Shown here: in pieces, positions 1 through 5,570 of the stretch
How positions within the stretch are numbered: the stretch's first letter is position 1
Layout: every line of letters begins with the position of its first letter
Assembly (NCBI GenBank): GCA_028818995.1
Contig: JAPPMR010000449.1
Location: forward strand, 1-5,570
Length of the DNA: 5,570 bases
Reading direction: 5' to 3'
Source of the DNA: Candidatus Poribacteria bacterium
GTDB taxonomy: Bacteria; Poribacteria; WGA-4E; WGA-3G
Position numbers and translations under genes: made by a program
Notes under the pieces: generated by a model
What the model saw: the letters and a program-made list of their open reading frames with translations, nothing else
Database searches by the model: none
Told to the model about the DNA's origin: nothing

Positions 1-2
1 GA

Positions 3-49
3 CATACGCTCCCTTGGTGGTTGCCCCACCACCGGGGAGTCCCTGTATG
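3..49. repeat. Imperfect long palindrome (nested hairpin)
   Basis: Three nested stems can be read directly. The inner stem GGTGGT (16-21) pairs with ACCACC (28-33) around a 6-nt loop. The middle stem CTCCC (9-13) pairs with GGGAG (35-39). The outer stem CATAC (3-7) pairs with GTATG (45-49), leaving a small internal loop. No T-tract follows on either strand, so it is not a canonical intrinsic terminator. It could be a dispersed palindromic element, the end of a small mobile element, or a structured transcript end of a gene to the left. The plus strand is also open in one frame from the window edge to a stop at 91-93 and in another to a stop at 155-157, but neither translation looks like a known protein tail. 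Confidence 0.55.
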
Positions 50-72
50 CTGACTGTGTATTTAGTGTCTTT

Positions 73-93
73 TCACTTGTTTATTTCAAGTGA
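73..93. repeat. Short inverted repeat in the LamG gene leader
   Basis: TCACTTG (73-79) and CAAGTGA (87-93) are perfect reverse complements separated by a 7-nt AT-rich loop. It lies about 90 bp upstream of the LamG gene start. It could be an operator-like dyad or a weak transcript hairpin. No convincing -35/-10 pair was found between it and the gene, so a regulatory role is only a possibility. Confidence 0.35.
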
Positions 94-173
94 CTTTGCT
101 AAAATTCTCTGCAAAACTTTGAATCAATATATGAGAATGACTCTACGTTCAAATTAAAGTGAGTATTTTTTAT

Positions 174-178
174 GGAGG
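174..178 (+). promoter_or_regulatory. Ribosome binding site that sets the LamG start
   Basis: GGAGG lies 5 nt before the ATG at 184. This strong Shine-Dalgarno sequence overlaps the alternative in-frame ATG at 172, which has no comparable site in front of it. It is the reason for choosing 184 as the start. Confidence 0.8.
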
Positions 179-183
179 TAAAA

Positions 184-981
184 ATGAAATTTGGAAGTCA
201 AAATAGATTGATGATCTTATGGCTAAGTATCATCCTTACAGTATCAATTACCAGTGTAAGTCATGCTGCAGCTATTGAGAAAGATACGCTGGAGGTAGCT
301 TACCTGTTTGACGGGAATAGTGCCAACGTTGTCAAAGATATATCTGGAAATGATCGACATGGGGCACTTACTGGGGCAAAACGTGTCAAAGGTGTGTTCG
401 GAAACGCTTTAGAATACGATGGAAGCGATGATAACGTCATTGTCACAGGCTACAACGGTATCGGTGGGACTGAGCCACGAACAACTGTTTTCTGGTTTAA
501 ATCTACAACAGTCCGTGACCATTCTTGGGTCAAATGGGGTGTGAATTCTCCGAGCCAAAAATACTACATCCGCGCACACGTCCGCGGAAATGAATGCAAC
601 TTACGGGTGGAAGTCAACAGCGGCAACAATTTCGGCACAGACAACGTCTGCGACGGTGAATGGCATCATTGTGCAGTGGTTTTTCCGAAAGGATCGGATG
701 CGGTGAAAGACCATGATCTATATGTAGACGGTAAACTTCAGGAAAAAGAGGGAACAGAATTTGCGATGGACACCAACGCTGATACCCAACCGGTCAATAT
801 GGGAGCAAGGTTGGCAAACCACACCTTTATGCTCGGTTCATTTGATGAAGTCGCTATCTTTAATGTGGCTTTGGATTTGAAGCAGATTAATGCTATCCGA
901 AAGACTGGGTTACAAACTGCACTTGGTGTAGACCCGCAAGACAAATTAGCCACAAGTTGGGCAATAATTAAGGCGTATTAA
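184..981 (+). CDS. Secreted LamG / concanavalin A-like domain protein
   Basis: This 265-residue protein has an N-terminal signal peptide: basic Lys/Arg residues, then a hydrophobic stretch (LMILWLSIILTVSITSV), then a probable signal peptidase I site near SHA-AA at residues 26-30. It is therefore exported. The rest is a single LamG/concanavalin A-like jelly-roll, about residues 38-236. Typical markers are YLFDG followed by DISGNDRHG near the start, GNALEYDG, EWHHCAVVF (159-167), DLYVDGKL (179-186) and GSFDEVAIFNVAL (219-231). Such domains usually bind carbohydrate or protein; no catalytic motif is visible. Three cysteines (138, 156, 163) could allow one disulfide. After the domain comes a short tail ending in KLATSWAIIKAY, a kind of ending I recall from many poribacterial LamG proteins. 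The start at 184 is preferred to the in-frame ATG at 172 because GGAGG lies 5 nt upstream. It converges with the oxygenase gene and probably has its own promoter. The ligand is unknown. Confidence 0.88.
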   Translation: MKFGSQNRLMILWLSIILTVSITSVSHAAAIEKDTLEVAYLFDGNSANVVKDISGNDRHGALTGAKRVKGVFGNALEYDGSDDNVIVTGYNGIGGTEPRTTVFWFKSTTVRDHSWVKWGVNSPSQKYYIRAHVRGNECNLRVEVNSGNNFGTDNVCDGEWHHCAVVFPKGSDAVKDHDLYVDGKLQEKEGTEFAMDTNADTQPVNMGARLANHTFMLGSFDEVAIFNVALDLKQINAIRKTGLQTALGVDPQDKLATSWAIIKAY

Positions 982-992
982 TCTATTTTCTT

Positions 993-1016
993 GTAGGAGC
1001 GACCTCCCGGTCGCGA
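993..1016. repeat. REP-like palindromic element in the convergent spacer
   Basis: GCGACC (999-1004) and GGTCGC (1009-1014) form a perfect 6-bp GC-rich stem around a TCCC loop. A GTAG tetranucleotide (993-996) precedes the stem by two bases. The layout GTAG-GA-stem-loop-stem-GA matches REP sequences of the GTRG class known from Pseudomonas and mobilised by RAYT (IS200/IS605-like) transposases. An alternative hairpin, GGAG (996-999) with CTCC (1004-1007), excludes the first. There is no T-tract on either side, so this is not a standard intrinsic terminator, though it may slow or end transcription from both converging genes. No RAYT gene is in the window. Confidence 0.6.
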
Positions 1017-1022
1017 TGCTGA

Positions 1023-1856
1023 TTAATCCCACAAATCAAGTCCCAACAGTTTTCGTCCCAAAGGTGTTAATTCTGGTGATCCATAGTTTTTCGCTTCCCA
1101 TCCACGTGGATCGCCGGGATAGGGACCGTGTCCTAATGCTCTGCGTTCTCGCCATAGTGTAAGACGTTCGTGTCGTCGTTCTTCATTCATAGGATTAGGA
1201 ACACGATAATAGTTCATATATTGTGCTAATCGCGGTTTATCGGATGTGTTGCGACCGTTGCCGTGCGGAAGTGCTACATGCCATATCAGCAGTGAACCTG
1301 CCTTCGCTGGCACTTGTATGAATTTTTCCCGATATATTTCCGGTGTAAGTTCTGGCACCCACGGGTTTTCTTCCTCAATCAGGGACTTATGCGCACCGGG
1401 CCAACACACAAAAGACCCTTGATTTTCAGCTGTGTCCCTCAGAAACAAAACACCTTGTGTGCTAAACCTGACCGGTAGTTTTGAAGTATCCGCATCCCAA
1501 TGATACATGCCCAAATGGTCCCACTCTGGGTAGTCGGGGTGTTTAGGCGGTTTCATGTTAACTCTATCAATATGAACCCAAATCCGTTCTGTGTCATATA
1601 CCTCACTATAAATCTGATGGATTGGTGGATGTTGATAGACATTCCACATGGTTTGATGAAAATACATTTCTACCATGCCTGCACCAGGTTTGTGAGGCGC
1701 ACGATACCAGTCATTTGGATCTGAAGGATCCATCTCCAAAAACGCGAAAATCGCATCAACGACTGCTTCACAAAGTTCAATCGGTACAGCATTTTCAATG
1801 ACCATATAGCCATATTCGTCAAAATGATCGTCATGTGCTTGAGTTAGTATTGCCAT
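1023..1856 (-). CDS. Phytanoyl-CoA dioxygenase (PhyH) family Fe(II)/2-oxoglutarate oxygenase
   Basis: This complete 277-residue protein is a normal length for bacterial PhyH-like enzymes. It has no signal peptide and should be cytoplasmic. The iron-binding facial triad is visible as HWD (His119, Asp121) and a distal His198 in LPHGNGRN. Arg209 in SDKPRLAQY, eleven residues later, is the expected 2-oxoglutarate carboxylate ligand. The N-terminal part (FDEYGYMVIENAV) is the usual start of the fold. RFSTQGVLFLRDTAENQGSF and WPGAH (152-156) are typical core strands. These enzymes couple oxidative decarboxylation of 2-oxoglutarate to hydroxylation of a substrate, here unknown; the family name should not be read as phytanoyl-CoA activity. 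The C-terminal region (about 225-277) is basic and ends in LTPLGRKLLGLDLWD, a tail I associate with environmental members of the family. The ATG at 1856 has an AGGA site 5 nt upstream. It begins 36 bp after the sensor-phosphatase stop on the same strand, so co-transcription is likely. Confidence 0.9.
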   Translation of the reverse strand: MAILTQAHDDHFDEYGYMVIENAVPIELCEAVVDAIFAFLEMDPSDPNDWYRAPHKPGAGMVEMYFHQTMWNVYQHPPIHQIYSEVYDTERIWVHIDRVNMKPPKHPDYPEWDHLGMYHWDADTSKLPVRFSTQGVLFLRDTAENQGSFVCWPGAHKSLIEEENPWVPELTPEIYREKFIQVPAKAGSLLIWHVALPHGNGRNTSDKPRLAQYMNYYRVPNPMNEERRHERLTLWRERRALGHGPYPGDPRGWEAKNYGSPELTPLGRKLLGLDLWD

Positions 1857-1859
1857 TAC

Positions 1860-1867
1860 TTTCCTTT
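1860..1867 (-). promoter_or_regulatory. Ribosome binding site of the PhyH-family gene
   Basis: Read on the minus strand, AAAGGAAA lies just upstream of the ATG at 1856, with the AGGA core (1862-1865) 5 nt from the start codon. It sits in the 36-bp gap after the sensor-phosphatase stop, which leaves little room for a separate promoter there and supports translation from a shared transcript. Confidence 0.65.
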
Positions 1868-1892
1868 GGTATTTTGATGAGGTAGTAGGTTC

Positions 1893-4800
1893 TCATAGTG
1901 CTTTGATAACCACAATGGTCATATCATCGTTTTGTTGCGCGTCACCAGAAAAATCGCGGACATCGTTTATAATTGCCTCAACCACTGCATCTGCGTTCAT
2001 CGTTTTATCCAGTCCCTTGATTAGGTGGGTTAAGCGGTCAGTTTCCATGTAAAGTTGGTCAGGATTGCCACTTTGAGATGCTTCCGTAATGCCATCGCTA
2101 AAAAGGATTATTAAATTTCCAGATTTCAGTTCAATGGGAGGTGTCTCTTGATATTCAGAAGATTTAAATGCACCCAATGGAAGTCCATCTATCAAGAGTT
2201 CTTCAGTATCATCTTCCCCATGCTTGATAATGGGATAAGGGATTCCGGCGTTGGCATATTTAAGTGTTTTATCTTTTGGGTCAATGGTCAGTATTGCCAT
2301 TGCACAATTGGTATATTGTTGAAATCGAGGATAAAGGTTCTGGTTTAATGCCCACAACATTTCAGATGGAGACATCTCCAACTTAGCCACAGAATGAAGT
2401 GCTCCAGAAGATAAAATAGCATTCATTGCTCCTTTCATACCTTTACCGGTAACATCTGCCAATACAACGGCAAGCGTGCCGTTACCAAGAGGAACATAGT
2501 CGAAGAAATCCCCACTGACAGTGCGGGCAGAGATACAAACGCCTGCAATCTCAAACCCCGGGACTTCAGGTGCTGTTTGGGGGATTAACCCCAGCTGCAT
2601 CTCTTTCGCATCAGCGAGTTCGGAAACCGCTTCCCGCTGATAGGTTAAAACCTGCTGTCGCTGCTGATAGTAACGATAGGCAAATATACCACAAAGCAAC
2701 AGCAAAACCACAATCGCGCCACCTGAAGGATACAGAATCCACCCATTTTGGAACCACGGCAACACAACGGTCAACGTTAAACTTGCAGGGGCAGAATAGT
2801 TTAGGTCACGGTCAATGGCAACGACCTCAAAAGTATATGTTCCAGGTTTGTCAAAACTGATGTTGAACGTATCTGATCGGGTTGGTTCACGCCAATCGGA
2901 GTCAATTTCCTTAATACGAACCTGATACTGTCGTTTTTCTTTCACAGTTTTGAAGTCAATACTGCTATACTTGATAGTTACACGAGTATCAGTAGTAATA
3001 TCCTTAATTGTCTCAAGAGAGCCAGTTTGTGTAGATGTTTTGTGGCTCTGAACTGAAACGATACGTACGCTCGGTGGAACCCGATTCGGATTGTATTGGG
3101 TTACGCCTTCAAGTGTTCCAATCCAGAACTTCCCGTCCGCATCTTGAGTAATTCCCAAAACATGATTATTTATGAGTCCATCTCGCGTATCTAAAGATGT
3201 CCATGAGGTTCCATCATATCGGGAGACTCCGCCGCTGTGCGTCCCAAACCAGAGAGAACCTTCTTGGTCTTGGTAAATCGAGGCTACATCATTTTCTGCG
3301 AGTCCATCATTTGTTGTGAAGTTGATAAACTTTTCACCATCGTAACGAGAGACTCCATCACCGCCTCGGGCTCCAAACCAGAGGTATCCCTCTCGATCTT
3401 GATGGATAACCCATACCGAGTTGGATGTGAGTCCGTCATCGGTTGTAAAGTTAACGAACTGATTATCACGGTATTGATAGATACCACCAATAGAAATTCC
3501 AAACCAGAGGGAACCCTCCCGGTCCTGATAAATTGAGGTCACACTTTTTCTCCCCATTCCCCAGGGTCTAAAGTTGACGAACTTTTCACCATCGTAGCGA
3601 GAGATTCCATTATCAGAGGTTCCAAACCAGAGGTATCCCTCTCGGTCTTGATGGATAACCCATACTTGGTTAAATGCGAGTCCATCATCGGTTGTAAAGT
3701 TGACGAATTTTACACCATCGTAGCGAGAGATTCCATTATCTGTTCCAAACCAGAAGTATCCATCTCGGTCTTGATGGATAGCCCATACCGAGTTGGCTAC
3801 GAGTCCATCATCAGTTGTAAAGTTGATAAATTTTTCGCCATCATATTTGCTAATTCCGCCCTCGGTTCCGAACCAGATGAGACCTTCTCGGTCTTGATAA
3901 ACGGTGTAAACAACGTTGTCCACGAGACCATCGGCAGTAGTGAAGTTAATAAAACCGCTGCTATCGTATTGGCTGATTCCCTTGCCCGGACTTGAAACCC
4001 AAAAATCCCCCGCTCTGTCTTGAATGATATTCCATACGGAGTTATCAGCAAGTCCATCATCTGTTGTGAAGTTGATAAATTTTTCGCCATCGTAGCGGGA
4101 GACCCCGCCATCCCAAAAGCCAAACCAGAGGAAGCCATCTTGATCTTGGTGAATCGTCCGGACAAGGTTGCTAACAAGTCCGTTATTTGTTGTGAAGTTG
4201 ACGAACTCTTCGCCATCGTAGTGAGAAACCCCACCGTTTGTCCCGAACCAAAGGTGTCCCTTTTGGTCTTCGTGGATAACCGAGACAAAATCGTTAGTGA
4301 ATCCCTCATTTGTCGTGAAGTTGACGAACTTTTCACCATCGTAGCGAGAAACCCCATTGTCCAAGGTTCCAAACCAGAGGTATCCATCTCTGTCTTGATA
4401 GATAGCCCATACCGAGTTATCAGCGAGTCCATCGTCGGTTGTGAAGTTAACAAACTTTTCGCCATCATATTGAGAAACCCCACCGTTGTTGGTTCCGAAC
4501 CAGAGGAAACCCTCTCGGTCTTGATAAATCGGTCGTACGTGATTACTTCCTAACCCGTCAAGGTAAGTATAGTGTTTCCATGTTCCCTGTTTGAAAGGAG
4601 GAAAATGAAAATCTATATTAACATTAACCGTATTTTGTAGGTCAACATGGGCGATTATGTATGGATTATCGTTATGCGTGTCCCAGGTGTGGCAACGTAC
4701 CTGATACGACCCAGCAATCAGGTTGATGAATTGATACCTACCTCTGCTGTCTGAAAGAGTCGTTGCTCTCTTTTGACTGGCACCATCCTCTCCGATCAAA

Positions 4801-5570
4801 ATTGCCTCCACAAGAACACCAGCATTTGGGGTATTATTGTCAAGTGCCAATAGGTTCCCAGAGATACTAATAGCCTTTTCTAACGTTATGTTCATTTTCG
4901 CACGATCACCTGCAGAAAGTTGAACCCCCATTTCCCAATTACCCTTGTTCCCGAGGGTGGCTTGAATATCGTAGAGTCCAGTTGCTGGGTAGACTGAAAA
5001 CTGGAAAAAGCCTTCGGCGTCAGTTTCTGTTTTGGCAATCATGGTACTGTTTTGCCATAGGTGCACGGGGACATTGGCTAAGGTCTTTCTCGACTCATCG
5101 GTAATAATTCCGGCTATCACCGCACGTGTCGGTGGAAGCACACGCGTTGTTAATGCCCAATCTTGAGCACCGTTTGAGATCTTCATCAGGCAGCGGTTTT
5201 TACCTGGACGCAATGAGACAGGAACTCTATCTTGATCTACGACAATTGCCCGCCTAACTGGATGAGTGTGTACTCTCTGACCGTTGAGAAAAACCACAAC
5301 GCCATCATCACTGCCGACAAGGAGTTCGCCGTCACCACCCTGATCGCTTTCCAGTAGGCAGAACGCATAGCAGACAGCCTCTTGATAATTTCCAACGGCA
5401 TGATGCAGATCTATGAGGTTTCCTTCGGTACGGTATACCGTCCATGTCAACGTTTTACCTTCAGCAGTGGTCACTGTATCGCCGGGTTTGGGATTAGCAA
5501 AAGTCTCACCGTTAGCTGAGGTGAGGAAATCGGTCTCTAAATCCTCTGGAAAGAAGGGACCCAACACCAG
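1893..5570 (-). CDS. Transmembrane propeller sensor with SpoIIE/RsbU-type PP2C phosphatase output (5' end outside window)
   Basis: The frame is open through the right edge, so the N-terminus, probably with a signal peptide, is missing. Numbering takes the codon at 5565-5567 as residue 1. Residues 1-148 start LGPFFPEDL and include GSDDGVVVFLNGQRV, resembling sugar-binding beta-sandwiches. Residues 149-229 and 230-320 look like carboxypeptidase-regulatory-like domains. Residues 337-829 are twelve propeller repeats (Reg_prop type). Residues 831-936 are a Y_Y_Y domain. A membrane helix lies at about 943-965 and a coiled linker at 966-990. The remainder is a SpoIIE-type PP2C phosphatase with GDFFDY (Asp1020, Asp1023), ADVTGKG (Asp1038), FSDGITEA (Asp1158) and NDDMT (Asp1214-1215), so the metal site looks intact. 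Such phosphatases usually dephosphorylate an anti-sigma antagonist. The sensor half should be extracytoplasmic and the phosphatase cytoplasmic. The ligand and partner are unknown. The gene lies upstream of the PhyH-family gene, probably in one operon. Confidence 0.92.
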   Translation of the reverse strand: MVLGPFFPEDLETDFLTSANGETFANPKPGDTVTTAEGKTLTWTVYRTEGNLIDLHHAVGNYQEAVCYAFCLLESDQGGDGELLVGSDDGVVVFLNGQRVHTHPVRRAIVVDQDRVPVSLRPGKNRCLMKISNGAQDWALTTRVLPPTRAVIAGIITDESRKTLANVPVHLWQNSTMIAKTETDAEGFFQFSVYPATGLYDIQATLGNKGNWEMGVQLSAGDRAKMNITLEKAISISGNLLALDNNTPNAGVLVEAILIGEDGASQKRATTLSDSRGRYQFINLIAGSYQVRCHTWDTHNDNPYIIAHVDLQNTVNVNIDFHFPPFKQGTWKHYTYLDGLGSNHVRPIYQDREGFLWFGTNNGGVSQYDGEKFVNFTTDDGLADNSVWAIYQDRDGYLWFGTLDNGVSRYDGEKFVNFTTNEGFTNDFVSVIHEDQKGHLWFGTNGGVSHYDGEEFVNFTTNNGLVSNLVRTIHQDQDGFLWFGFWDGGVSRYDGEKFINFTTDDGLADNSVWNIIQDRAGDFWVSSPGKGISQYDSSGFINFTTADGLVDNVVYTVYQDREGLIWFGTEGGISKYDGEKFINFTTDDGLVANSVWAIHQDRDGYFWFGTDNGISRYDGVKFVNFTTDDGLAFNQVWVIHQDREGYLWFGTSDNGISRYDGEKFVNFRPWGMGRKSVTSIYQDREGSLWFGISIGGIYQYRDNQFVNFTTDDGLTSNSVWVIHQDREGYLWFGARGGDGVSRYDGEKFINFTTNDGLAENDVASIYQDQEGSLWFGTHSGGVSRYDGTSWTSLDTRDGLINNHVLGITQDADGKFWIGTLEGVTQYNPNRVPPSVRIVSVQSHKTSTQTGSLETIKDITTDTRVTIKYSSIDFKTVKEKRQYQVRIKEIDSDWREPTRSDTFNISFDKPGTYTFEVVAIDRDLNYSAPASLTLTVVLPWFQNGWILYPSGGAIVVLLLLCGIFAYRYYQQRQQVLTYQREAVSELADAKEMQLGLIPQTAPEVPGFEIAGVCISARTVSGDFFDYVPLGNGTLAVVLADVTGKGMKGAMNAILSSGALHSVAKLEMSPSEMLWALNQNLYPRFQQYTNCAMAILTIDPKDKTLKYANAGIPYPIIKHGEDDTEELLIDGLPLGAFKSSEYQETPPIELKSGNLIILFSDGITEASQSGNPDQLYMETDRLTHLIKGLDKTMNADAVVEAIINDVRDFSGDAQQNDDMTIVVIKAL
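2673..2741 (-). other. Single transmembrane helix of the sensor phosphatase
   Basis: Residues 943-965 contain the strongly hydrophobic run AIVVLLLLCGIFAY, followed by YRYYQQRQQ, a basic flank that fits a cytoplasmic side. The helix joins the Y_Y_Y domain to a short amphipathic linker ending in AKEMQLGLIP, the usual entry to RsbU-like phosphatases. It is the only obvious membrane segment in the visible part of the protein; a signal peptide is expected beyond the right edge. Confidence 0.85.
3081..4559 (-). repeat. Twelve in-frame tandem propeller repeats (123-129 bp each)
   Basis: Units begin, in transcription order, at 4559, 4433, 4307, 4184, 4058, 3932, 3809, 3686, 3563, 3437, 3308 and 3182. 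Spacing is 123, 126 or 129 bp, always a multiple of three. The protein consensus runs DGLxxNxVWxIxQDREG, then xLWFGTxxGGVSRYDG, then EKFxNFTT. The D-x-x-G-x-x-W core is like an Asp-box turn. Units 5 and 9 have diverged. Conservation is visible in the DNA as well: 3372-3416 (unit 10) and 3621-3665 (unit 8) match at 44 of 45 bases. The periodicity also opens spurious frames on both strands across this stretch. Confidence 0.92.

Noticed and set aside
95..147. Possible sigma-70 promoter for the LamG gene.
   Set aside because: The region is AT-rich and has TATAT-like hexamers near 125-133, but no -35-like hexamer sits at 16-18 bp spacing, so no promoter is called.
172..174. ATG at 172 as the LamG gene start.
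   Set aside because: The ATG at 184 in the same frame is preceded by GGAGG at 5 nt, which overlaps the first ATG, and translation from 184 gives a normal signal peptide.
738..953. Minus-strand frame of 71 codons opposite the LamG gene.
   Set aside because: It lies wholly within the well-supported LamG gene, has no recognisable domain and no good start context. The same applies to the plus-strand frames at 1500-1724, 2148-2348 and 2570-2860 opposite the minus-strand genes.
982..1022. Bidirectional rho-independent terminator between the converging genes.
   Set aside because: The stem is GC-rich, but neither strand has a T-tract directly after it. The GTAG-headed layout fits a REP-like element better, although some effect on termination is still possible.
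3237..4553. Long open frames on the plus strand and in another minus frame across the repeat array, for example 3797-4483 and 4020-4553.
   Set aside because: They repeat with the same 123-129 bp period as the propeller units and lack family motifs. They stay open only because the repeated DNA is a multiple of three bases long and carries no stop in those frames.
3081..4559. Regularly spaced repeats as a possible CRISPR array or DNA satellite.
   Set aside because: The units are contiguous, coding, 41-43 codons long and give a clear propeller-blade consensus; there are no short repeats separated by unrelated spacers.
5565..5567. GTG as the start codon of the sensor phosphatase.
   Set aside because: The frame is open to the window edge, no ribosome binding site can be seen, and the protein would begin inside the LGPF motif without the signal peptide that its topology requires.

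Overview
The window holds two complete genes and the 3' part of a third, very large gene. Gene content points to a Candidatus Poribacteria-like bacterium or a related marine, sponge-associated lineage. The clues are a secreted LamG protein, a phytanoyl-CoA dioxygenase (PhyH) family protein, and a giant 'propeller' sensor that starts with an LGPF-type N-terminal domain, all in moderate-GC DNA. This assignment rests on my memory of the protein families, not on a marker gene; no rRNA, tRNA or housekeeping gene is present.

Layout, left to right. Bases 1-171 are non-coding leader with two inverted repeats: a long imperfect palindrome at 3-49 and a perfect 7-bp hairpin at 73-93. A plus-strand gene (184-981) encodes a secreted single-domain LamG/concanavalin-A-like protein. 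A 41-bp convergent spacer (982-1022) is largely filled by a hairpin laid out like a bacterial REP element (GTAG head plus palindrome). Then come two minus-strand genes, probably one operon read right to left. The upstream one runs from beyond the right edge to 1893 and encodes a transmembrane sensor phosphatase. The second (1856-1023) follows after a 36-bp gap with its own ribosome binding site and encodes a PhyH-type Fe(II)/2-oxoglutarate oxygenase.

The sensor phosphatase is the main object here. In order it shows a sugar-binding-like beta-sandwich, two carboxypeptidase-regulatory-like beta-sandwiches, twelve tandem propeller repeats of 41-43 residues, a Y_Y_Y domain, one membrane helix, a short coiled linker, and a SpoIIE/RsbU-type PP2C phosphatase with its metal-binding acidic residues intact. 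The sensor half resembles that of Bacteroidetes hybrid two-component systems, but the output is a serine/threonine phosphatase, which usually acts on an anti-sigma-factor antagonist. The inferred scheme is that an extracytoplasmic ligand, possibly a glycan, is sensed outside and a partner-switching cascade is set inside. No kinase, antagonist or sigma factor lies in the window, so the downstream partner is unknown. Co-transcription with the oxygenase is likely from spacing, but a functional link is only inference.
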